A stretch of DNA of 64,000 nucleotides, from NCBI RefSeq assembly GCF_028372415.1, contig NC_092876.1:61838385-61902384 (forward strand). The letters run 5' to 3'. Both the position numbers and the translations under genes were made by a program. Of this stretch, positions 45,425 through 57,400 are shown piece by piece; position 1 is the stretch's first letter; each line of letters opens with the position of its first letter. Origin of the DNA: Notamacropus eugenii. Taxonomy: Eukaryota; Chordata; Mammalia; Diprotodontia; Macropodidae. The notes beneath the pieces were generated by a model. The model made no database searches, was not told the DNA's origin, and saw nothing but the letters and a program-made list of their open reading frames with translations.

Positions 45425-48400
45425 CTGTGTGTGTGTCTGTGTGCGTGTTGAGAGGTAGGTACCACAGTAGGCGATGGGAGGGATAAAGCCAAAGCCTTAG
45501 CATTCATAGATTCTGATACAGGAAATTTCTGAAGGTTCCCAGGATCCCAAACCTCTTCCCAAATCCCAGAATCATAAGCAGCCCCACCTCTAATTCTGCT
45601 GGTCACAGCCCCCCATAAGCACTCACTGGGGACGACAGAGCCGGCGTTGGAGCCTGAAGCTTTAATGGTGACCAGGATAGAAGCCTCTTGGGGGCTGGCA
45701 CCACCGAGCACCCGGCACACATACTCGCCAGAGTCAGCTGGAGATGCTTGGTACAGCCGTAACCGGGAGCCGTAGACCTGGGCAAGGACATGTGACTCTG
45801 GACCACCATCACCCAGTGCCCTTTGACCCACCTGTGATTGCTAACCCTTCCATGGCCTTCAGACCACCTGTGCCCTCCAACTTTTCCACACCCTCTGATT
45901 TACCCCCCTGGGGCCTCTGATCCTTCCATCTACTGCTTAGTCTGATTCACCTCATCTGTAGTCCTCAGTGGCTTCAAATCATTTCTTTTCTCGGGCATGG
46001 CTTGAGCAAATCCACTCATGAGGGACCTTCTCTCTGATTTCTCCCTCTCCCTGAGGTTTCTCTACCCCTTAAATTCCCTATACCTGGTGCTTGACAGGAA
46101 GGTTGCCCCCACGCCTGTACCACGAGACCCGGACAGGGGCTTGTCCTGCCACCACACAGTTGAGATCCACAGTCTGCCCTTCAGCCACAGATGATGATGA
46201 GGACTCGATCCTGATGGGTGGGGTGATGCCTGAGGCTGGGGGCACACAAAGTGTATCAGCATACAAGGATTTTCCCCTCAGAATGGTTGACCTTCTCCAC
46301 TCCAGCATTTTGTCCCCTAGGAGCAGCCCAGACTGTCTCAGAATACTGCACCTGATTTGGGACCCCACATTTTAATGGAGATATGGATAAGTGGGAGAGG
46401 TGGCAATGGTGCAGTAGGCTGTTAGGATGGAAAGAGGTTAGACATATTCTGCTTGGCCTGAGGGAACAGGAAAGGAAATGAGGGAGAGTTATAAAGTGTA
46501 GCTCATAGAAACTCTGAGGACCTTTAGCCCAACTCCCCCTCTCACAAAGGGGCCTCTAGAGCAAAGCTCTAGAGCTCAGAGTTCTAGGGATACCCTTGGG
46601 GGCATTCTAGAATGTCACTGGATAGAGCCCCCACTGGGTGCTCCACCCCTACATAGTATAAATGGAGAATAATTTTCATTAGCTAGTCTTAAGTGACTTT
46701 TACTATTGACTAAAAGGTGATATGGAAGGACAGATTTGCTAATAAATAGAGATGCCCCAAAGTAGAACGGGTTACTTCAGAAGTAGTGAGTTCCCTGTTA
46801 CTGAAGGATTAAAAGCAGAGGCTAGATGAGATATTGTAGACGGGGTTCCTGCCCTGGCATGGGTTAAATGAGATGCTCTCTGAGATTTGTATTGGTTCAG
46901 CAGGCAGATTCAACCGTATTCCTTGCCTCTTCCCCTAACCCCAAGTCCATCTTCCCTGCACTGTCCCTACTTCCTCTGTGGCCCACCTTCTCCAATGCTG
47001 GGGCCCTCACCTGGTACAGAACCAGAGTTAGGGTGAGCAGGTTCAATGGTGACAAGGACAGAAGCTTCCTGGACGCTGGAGCCACCAATCACCCGACACA
47101 CGTACTCGCCCGAGTCAGCTGGTGATACCTGATAAAGTCTCAGCTGGGAGCCATGGACCTGAGCCAGGAGTAAGAGAGGTCAGAAAGAACATGACCTACA
47201 GATTCTGCTGTTGATGAGATCCTTTGATCCTTCCCTCCATGTTTGTTGACCTTCCTGATGCAGACCTGGGTAAGGGCCAGGAGAGCACACTCCTGGCTGA
47301 AGTAACCTCTGAACCCCGCTTCTACCCTTCAAGGCTGCCATCACATACCTGGTGATGTGCCGGGAGGCTGCCCCCGCGCTTGTACCATTTGACTTGGGCA
47401 TGAGCCTGTCCAGAAATGACACAGTTCAAGTCCAGGGTCTGTCCCTCAGCTACAGATGAGGAAGAAGATTCGATCCTGATTGGTGACGTAAGTCCTGGGG
47501 CTGAAGGCAGAAAGGAGGGGTCATAGGACCATAGACCTAGAGCCAGCAGGTACCTTGGCAGTGAATTTAAATTCCCTCATTGTCAGAAAAATAAACTGAG
47601 TCTGGGAGATTAAGAGACTTGCCCAGTCTAAGCACAGATTTGAACTCAGGTCTTCCTAACTCTATCCTATCCATGACACCATGCTGAGTCAAGGCATGAC
47701 TCATTTTGGGGGCTGTGCATCTAATAGGCTCCTTGGCTATCCCAGGCTAAATCTGACTATGGAGATTAGAATGTTGCCTTTCTGGGACCCTGGGGCAATG
47801 GTTGTGGTTGGGGCAATGGGGAGGTGGGGGAGGGGTGAATCAAGGCACTTTCCCCCAAATAAATGTCCTAATCATGACAATATCCCAGACTCATATTGTT
47901 TTATTGTTTTAATCACCCTCTTATCAGTCTTGGGAAAGAAGCAGGGTAAAAGTCACCGATTTAATACGAGACAGCATCTCCAAGGTCACTTGGCCTAGCC
48001 CTGATATTTTACAGATGAGAAAACCAAGGACAAGTGACTTGTCCAAGATTACAGGAGACTCTAGATCTAGGACTTTGCACGACACTATGCTGCCCCTCAC
48101 TTTACAGATGAGAGAAGATGAGGGTCGCAGAGGAGGAGTGGCTTGGCAAAGGTGAGCATTAAGGACTTAGTGGATGAGCTGGGTCAGTTCCTAGTCATAG
48201 AACATAAGACCCCTGTGGGTAGGGACTCATTCATTTTTGCCTTTGCATTTCCAGTCCCTCTAAAAATGCCCAACCCAAAGCAGACACTTGCTCTTTGAAT
48301 GGTGGACCTGCTGAATGGACAGACTCAGGGTCAGACTCACAGGGGCCATTGCTGGGGCCACTGGAGGGGATGGAGATCACCACGGAAGTCTCCTGGGCCT

Positions 48401-51400
48401 CTATGTTGTTGTTAGCGCGGCACACATACTCTCCAGAATCAGCTGCTGACACTTGATTTAGCCGAAGGCGGGAGCCATGAACCTGATAGAAGAGAAGGCT
48501 GATGGAGGGAGGACAGAGACTGAGCGTCCTCCTTGCATCCCCTTTCACATTCTCTTGGTTCCTGATAACCCAAGTCACTGAAATTCAGAGATTATCAGAA
48601 CAGGAGAACCCAAGGAGATCATCTGGTCCAATCCCCTCATCTTTTCCCCTAGAGAGATCACTGAGGGCTACAGCAATCAGGGAAGGTTTCCAGTGCAAAG
48701 TAGGATTTAAATGGGGTTTAGAAGGATAGTGAGATTTGGTCTCACACACACTAAAACTTTTCTCTACTCTTATCATGTTCCTTGATCCATTCCTATTCTC
48801 CCCACCCATCTTTACCAAATCTTGCCTCCCTTGTTCTCATACCCACTTTTAATCCCATGGTTTGATCCAAGTTTCACTAGCTGATCCCTGGTTTTACATA
48901 TGAGGAAACTGAGGCCTGGAAATAGGAACTGATTTAAGATTACATAGCTAGTTAGGGATACAGCTGAGCCTTGGACCTCAGGCTCTTGTCCTCCTGATTC
49001 TGAGCCCAGAATTCTTACCCCCAAACTGTTTGTTGCTAGAAGTCCCCAACAAATGAGAGTCCCCAGTTCTAGGGGGAATATAGCAGGAGACCTCTAAAGA
49101 AGTTTAGGGTTCTCCGGATAATAGGGTGACAGATTCAGAGCTGGAAGAGTCCTTGGAAGCCATTGAATCTAATACCCTTATTTTACAGATGAGGAAACTG
49201 AGTCAACCATATAGTAACTGACTGAAGCGGCATTTGAACCTGATCTTTCTGACTCCAGGTCTGGTGCCCTACCCCACTGTACATCTTGAATCTTAGATCT
49301 CATCTTCCATCCCTCTGTTATCCTTTCCTCTTCTTCCCATCTTTCCTTCTCCCTTCCCTCTGCCCTGACTTACAGAACCTTCCTACACTGAGATTATCTT
49401 TTGCCCAACATATACCTGATGGCGGGCAGGCAGGCTGCCCCCTCTCTTGTACCATGTCACTGTGGCTTGGCTCTGCTCAGGGACTATACAATTGAAATCC
49501 AACGTCTGTCCTTCAGCCACCACAGGGGAGGAAGATTCAATCCTGATGGGAGGAATGATGCCTGAGGCTGCAAAGAGAGAACCAAAGGCAAGGCTCAGGG
49601 ACGCTGGGTTTTCCCTGGCATGGGACCCCCACTGGGCTTGTTTGCCATCCCTGGCCCATCTGAGACTCCTAGTCAGCCCCTGACCCCAACCCAGTGAGCT
49701 ACCTGATGATGCCCTGAAGGATGGGTATGAGGGAAAAGGGGCCTTACAGTGGGAGGAGCCACCACCCTGGATGGTAACGATGAGCGAAGATTCCTGGGAG
49801 CCGGCCCCATTGCTGACATGGCATACATACTCTCCAGAATCAGCAGGGGTGACCTGGGGGATCCGCAGCCGGGAGCCCACAATCTGGGGGAAATGGAGAC
49901 AAACTCTGTCCAGAAGCTAGCAATACTGCCCATGGAACTGGGTTTGAGGTACCTTCTCAGGGCCAAGCAGAGGACAGTGCCTCCCTCAAGACAGACGTGA
50001 GATCAAAGAGCAGTATAACAATTTGTTTTGTTGACTATTAACTTTTTTTCTTTTTTGAGGCAATCAGGGTTAAGTGACTTGCCTAGGGTCACATGGCTAG
50101 TAAATATCTGAGGCTAGATTTGAACTCAGGTCCGGATTTGAACTCCAGGGCCAGTGCTCTATCTACTGTGCCACCTAGTTGCCTCAACTAGTAACTTAAA
50201 TGGTAAGTTTTAATAAATGCTATGACTTGCTGTCAAAACAAATTTTTTTTTGCCTTGCACTTATGGGAGTTCCGCTCATATTCTTTCTAGCATAATGTAG
50301 GCAGGTACCATATCATTTTTTTTATCCAGCCCTGCTCTACTGAGACAGTATAGTAGAAATACCATTATTCTTATTTTATACATCACAGGCTTTAGGACCT
50401 TAAAGACTGTTTAGTCCAGCAGTTCTGAACCCTTTGGTGTTCTAGACCCTTTGGGCAGGCTGGGAACGTCCCTTTCTCTGAATTGTGTTAAATGCACAAA
50501 ATAAAATACATAGGATTACAAGGAAATAGAATATATTAAATAAAATAAAATACATAGGATTACACAGAAAATAGAATCTATTGAAATATAGTTATCAAAA
50601 GACTAAAAACCAAGTTCATAGACCCCAGTCTGAGAATCCCAGGGTTCATCCAACCCCCTGTTTTCACTCATAAGGACATTGAGTCTCAGAGGTTCAGGGC
50701 CCTTGTCCAAGGTCCTGACGCCTAACCCTCCTGATAGAGACCCAGGTGTTTTGACTTCCAAGCTGCTGGCCTTTCTAAGACAGCATCAGGCATGGTATTC
50801 AGAATGGGTCTTGCTCCTAAACCTGTTTTTCTTGTCCCCTCCACCCTCTATTCAGAATTGCCTCTCCCTGTTCCCCAGAAGCCCTCATACCCGATGGCGA
50901 GTGGGAAGAGTGCCTCCACGTTTGTACCATGTGATGGTGTGTGGGGCTTGACTAGTCACCAGGCAGTTGAGGTCCAGGGTCTGTCCATTGGCCAGGGAGG
51001 AAGAGGAGGACTCGATTCGGACAGGGTACACAACACCCTGGGCTGGGGGGAGAGAGGGGAAAGGAAGGGCAAGAATGTAAGAGATTCAAGCTGAGGGGCA
51101 CAGAAATTAGATCTGGGAGGATCGTGAAATCATACGTTTAGAACTGGAAGGGACCTTCAAGGACATCAAGTCCAACATCATTATTTTTCAGATGAGGAAA
51201 TTGAGGCCCAAAGAGATTAAGTGACTTGCCCAGGGTCACACAGCTACTAAGTGTGGCAGTAAGTAGTAAGGTAAGATATGAACTCAGGTCTTCCTGACTC
51301 CAAAGACATTGACATATCTACTACACCAATATTTACTCTAATCACCTTATTTTATAGACAAGGAAGCCTAGGTCCAAGTGACTTGATCAGTGTCAAAGGG

Positions 51401-54400
51401 GTAATAATCACTAGCAGAATTTGAATCTAGGACTTATGCCTCCCCATCCATAGTTCATTCCTATAATGGCTAGCATTGATAGAGCACTTTAACATTTGCA
51501 AAACATTTTACCTGTATTATCTCATTTGATCCTCACAATAATCCTGGGAGGAAAGTGCTACTATTATCTCCATTTTACTGATGAGGAAGCTGAGACAGAG
51601 AGGTTTTTGTACACAGGGTCACATAGCTAGTAAAGTGTTTGAGGCAGGATTTGAACTCAGGTCTCTTTGACTCTATATCCAGTATCTATGCACTATGCTA
51701 CCTAGCTGCCTCCCCTGAGACAAAGTTCTTTCCTAAGAGATGACGGTAGGGTCCTGGCTAACTCCTCCAGACCATCACACCCCAGGCATCCCCATCTACC
51801 CCAGGGAGACTCACGGTGGAAATGGCCAGGGCGATGCTGTTGGATAGTGATGAGAACAGAGGCCTCCTGAGGGCCGGAGCTGCCAATTACCCTGCACACA
51901 TACTCTCCTGAGTCAGCTGGCGATACTTGGGACAGCCGTAGTCTGGTACCATGGACCTGAGTCAGGGCGGGAAGAGGGGAGGCAAGCAGAAGAGAGACGC
52001 TCACACTAAGCAAGAGTTGTTTCATTTTTTTTTTTTTTGTATTTGCCTGGCACATAATGCTTGTGGAGTGATTAATAGGAGGATGTCAAATCCCTGAGGG
52101 CAGAGTGCTTCTAATTTTACATCTTTGTATAGTCAGTGCTGAGGACAGTGTGTGGCTCGTGGCAGGCACTTGAAACATGTCTGTTGAACACAATTTAACA
52201 AGTACATACTATCTACAAAGTTGTCCAGGACACCATTGGGACCTTCAGGCACCAGGCAGGTACCCAGACTGGCTTCAGGGATTCCTCCCCCAAAGACTTC
52301 AGTATACGGACTCTTGGGCCACTACCCTTGGAGCTCAACAGCTCCTCAATGACCCAGCAGATGGAATTAGGTTCATCCCCCCCTCAACACCAGAGGAGGG
52401 TGATGATCAAGAATGTCCCCGCCCTTTCCCTCTTCCTTCTCTGCCATACTTTAAGATTTCCAGTACCTGATCTAAGACTTCCCTGTCTTCCTGGCAAACA
52501 TGAGAGTGAACAACCACATCTGACCTTGTCCTTTCTTACCTGATGCCTGGTGGGGAGGCTGCCACCTCGCTTGTACCAAGTGACCTGGGCATGGGCCTGT
52601 CCAGAGACCAGACAGTTCAGTTCAAAAGTCTGTCCTTCGGTGATAGATGAGGAGGAAGACTCAATTCTCACTGGGGGAGTGACTCCTAGGCCTGGAGAAC
52701 AAGTCAGATAGGACTTTGCAGATAAAAACAATGAGAGGCAGGTACAAGTCAGTGGGATAGTGGGAACTCCTACTTGGGAAGATAATAAAATCTACCATTT
52801 CTTTAGCACTGGAAGGTTTGCAAAGTGTTTTATATTCTCATTTGATTCTCATTTGACCCTGAAAGGGAGGTGGTATTATTATTCCCCATTTTACAGATAA
52901 GAAAACTGAGACTAAGTGACTTATCTCAGGGTCACTAAGTTAATCAGTTTCCGAGGCAGGATTCAAACTTGTGTCTTTCTGACTCTTACACCCCATGTTC
53001 TAAGCCTTGTGCCACCGAACTGCCTAGAAAATGATGTTGGTGACGTGTCGTGGAAAGATTCCCAGATTTGGGAGTCACAGAATCATAGAATTAGTGACGA
53101 CAGATTGACAGGTCACCTGGTTCAAGTCCTTCATCTTGTAAATGAGGAACTGAGGCCCAAATAAGTAAAAAGGATTTGCCCAAGGCCCCACAGGTGGTAC
53201 TAACCACATCAAAAGTATGACTGATGCTGGAAAGCGGATGACTCCCTTCCCCACCCACACTATTCCCCCCACCACATTGTGTCTCCCATTGGATCATAAG
53301 CTCCTGGAGGGCAGAGGCTGCTTTACTTTTCTACTTGTATTCTCATAATGCCTGGCCCTTAGCAGGTGTGTAATGAATGCTTATGGACTGACTGATAATC
53401 CCAGCAGAACTGGGCTTCACGCCCAGATCCAGCACCACTCTTCTCTGTTCCACAGTAAAGGAAACCTGGCTTTGACAATTACTGTGTGTTTTATCTAGTC
53501 ACTTTTCAGAGCCTTCTACCTACTGGTAGAAGGATGGTAAGAATCCTTGGGATAAACACCATGTTGGTTGTAAGGAAAAGTGCTTTGTAGACCATGACTG
53601 CTACAGAAATGGAGTTGTTATTAGGATTATCCCTTCTCTGAAGACTCCCAGTGGCCCAGAGGCGGTCCTGGGTTCTTGAAGGACCAGGCCATGGGATCAC
53701 AATCTTAGAGTTAGAAGGGACTCTGAGAGCCACTGAGTCCAACCTTTCATTTTACAGATGAGGAAACTGAGAAACAAACAAGTTAAATGACTTACTCAGG
53801 ATCACATAGCTAGGAAGTGACTGAGGCAGGATCTGAACCCAGATCTTCTGGATTCCAAATGCAGTGGCCTATCTACTCTACCATGCTCCTTTCTCCCATG
53901 GAAAAAAGATAGCTTTGATTTAGCATCAGAAAGGAACTTTCAAGGCCACTGAGCCTCATTTCATAGACAGCTGATTAGAGAGAGGTCACCTAATCTCATT
54001 TTGGGGGTGGTAGTGAAATGATTTGACCAGTGTCACAAAGGTGACAGATATGGTGATGGAAAATAAAAATAAACCAATCAATTCATCAAGCATTTATTAA
54101 GAACTTTCTATATTCTAGGCACAGTGCTAAGCACTGAAGATAGAAAGACAATAATTAAGCAGATCTTATTCTCATGGAACTTACATTCTATTAGATCTGA
54201 AAAAAACCACAACCTTGAAGCAGGAAGACCTCCATGCTGTGGGTCTACTATGGGGGAGCTAATAGAAAGATTTGGCCAAGGATAATACAAGATGAGAAAG
54301 TTTGAATGAATCCAGGTTTGGACCCATAGTGAGAAGATGAGACCACAAGTCTATCAGTTGCTGAAGCATCCGATAAGCCAGGCTAGAAAGCCACCAAGTC

Positions 54401-57400
54401 CTGAGGCTCACCAGTCTCTTAACTCCACTACCACAGGGTATGTAAATCCCCCAAGCATGGGCCAGGGAAGGAACAGGGCTACTTTGGGGAAATGCATAAC
54501 CCCTGAGATCTAGAAGAATCCTTCTTCAACTCCAGGTCACTTACCAGGGATGGAACCATGACTGGAACCTTGGGCCTGAATGGTGACAAGGACAGAGGCT
54601 TCCTGGTGGCCGGAGCTGCTGACCACCCAGCACACATACTCTCCAGAGTCAGCTGGAGTCACCTGGTATAACTGTAGCCGGGAGCCATGGATCTGATACC
54701 GGGGATGAAGGAAGAGGGGATTAAGAAAGGCTCAGGACTTGGAGATACCAGAAGCTGAGGTGTGGGATCAAAGATGAACAATTCATATCCTATCACTTTC
54801 TGAGTGGTAAGTGTCTACCCTTCTGGGTACCCTCTGACCCAGCTGATACCAATAACCCTTCTTGCCCTCTGACCTTCTTATCATCCTGGCTGTCCATATC
54901 TATCTTCAGATTAGATAATAAGTGTTCAGTGACTTCTTATCAAATATAATTTACACTCCTCTGTCTGGCATTCCATGGTCCCACAATATGGCAGCACCCT
55001 ACCTACCTTTCCATCCTTATTACATGTGTGCTATATTACAGCCACACTGGACTACCCTCTGTCTCCAAAAGAGCCTGGTGTTTTCCCACCTCTGTATCTT
55101 TGCCTATTCTCCTGATACCTGGAACATCCCTTCTCTTCTTGATCTACAGCATGCCTTGCTTCTCATTCTTTTCTCAATTCTCTGTAATCTTGCTTCTGCC
55201 CTCATCATTCAGCTAAAACTATTCTCCCCAAAGTTACCAGTGATTTCTTAATTGCTAAAGCTGATGACTTTTCTCATTCCTTTTCCTTCTTGATCCCATG
55301 GCAGCAGCTGACACTGCTGATAACCTTCTCCTCCTACCTGTCTGACTGTTTCTTTTCAGTCTCTTCTGCTAGATCTTCATCTGGGTCATGTCCATTAACC
55401 ATGGGTGTCACCCAAGGCTCTGTTCTGGATTCCCTTTTCTAAACTATTTCTTTTCTTAATGTTTTCTTAAAATTTTAACATTAATTTTTAAAAATTTTCA
55501 GTTTCCAATTCTTTCCCTACTTCCAATTCCTCCCTTATCCATTGGAATATAGCTCAATAGAGGGACTAGGGCTGGATGTATAGATCTAAGGGTCTATTTG
55601 AGCTCATGGAAGGGATCACTGAATGAAATAGTATAGAAGGATGAGAGACATAGCTACTCTAATCAATACAATGATCCATGATGATTCCAAATGAGCTCAA
55701 ATTATCTCCATTCAGATGACCCTTAGATTTATACATCCGGCACTAGTCTCTCTACTGAGCTACAGGTACACATTTTCCATCTGCTTCTTTGAGAGCTGGA
55801 ACTGGGTTTCCTATGTTCTTGTCGTTCAGTCATTTTTCAGTTGTGTCTGACTCTCCATGACCTCACTGGGAGTTTTCTTGGCAAAGATGCTGAACTGCTT
55901 TGCCATTTCCTTCTCCAGCTCATTTTACATATGAGGAAACTGAGACAAAGAGGGTTAAATGACTAATGCAGGATCACGCAGCTAGTAAGTATCTGAGGCC
56001 AGATTTGAACTCAGGAAGATGAGTCTTCCTGACTCCAGGCCCTGTGGTCTATGCATTATGGTACCACCTAGCTGCAGTTGTCTTATAGGCATCTCAAAAG
56101 TAATGGATCTACAGAACTCATTATTTTTCCTCCAAACCTATCCCCCTCACCTTCCAGACTTTTCTCCTAGTCACCCAAGCTCAAGCCTCAGTTTCCTCAA
56201 CTCCTCACTCTCAGCAACCACACCTATCCAATCTGTTGCCACATCATGTCATTTCTACCTTCAAATCACTCATAAAGCTACCACCCCAGCTCTAGCCAGA
56301 ATCACCTCTCCGGGACTGCTATAAGAACCTCCTAACAAGTCCCTCTGCCTCAAGTCTCTCCCCCCTCCAAATCCATCCTCCATTCAGCTGCCAAGATGAT
56401 CTTCCTAAAGCACAGATCTGACCACATCTCCTCCTTAGTTCAAGAAACTTCAGGGGCTCCCTGTTACCTCCAGAATTAAATAAAAAATTCTCTGATAGGT
56501 GGATTAAACATAAAGTCCTCCATTTGGCATTTAAAGCCCTTCCTGACCTGGCTCCAAACTATTTTTTGAGTCTTCTTGTCCTTTCCTCCCCTCCAGGAAT
56601 GCCTTGAGCCAGCTATAGACCAACTGGCTTTTATATAAACATAACACTGCATCTCCCATCACAGTGCCTTTGCCTAGGCTGTTCCACATGCCTGGAATGT
56701 TCTCCCTCTTTCTCATTGCTTCCTACTTTCCAAGGCTTCCTTCAGAATTCATCTGAGACCACACCTTGTGCCAGCTCTTAGCCTTCCCTACTGCTAGTGC
56801 CTTCTTCTCTGAGTTTTCCCTCCATTTCATCTGTACATATCATTCATGTCCCTAGTAATTCACAGGTCTTCTTCCTCACTGGAATATAACCCTCTTGAAG
56901 GTAGGGACTGGTTTTTTGCTTTGGTTCCAGGCATCTACTATGGTGCTGGCAGAAAGTAGGCACTTTAATTGATTAACTATTAACTAATTGATAACTGATT
57001 AAGTAATTGATTTACTGACTGCCCTCTAAAGATAATTCAAATCCCACCTCCTTTAAGGAGTATTCTTCCTCTGATTCCCTTGTTTGGTAAAAACCTTTCC
57101 TTTCCAACTCACCCAACACTTGTTTCTATGCTGTTCTATGTTATTGTTATCTGTGGTGTTATCTTTGGTTTCCTGCTTGACCGTAAGTTCAACAAGGGTA
57201 AGAATCATTTCTTCTCTATCTCTGTGCCTTTCCTTGGGCCTGGAGCACAATATTCTGTATACAGCTGATGCTTAGTAAGCATTTGTTGAAAGAACGAACA
57301 AATGAAGGCACAAATCTTAAGGACGGCAAAGACAGAAAAATATCAAAATCTTTATAGCAGCAGGTTTTGTGGGAGCAATAAATTGGAAACAAAGAGGTTG

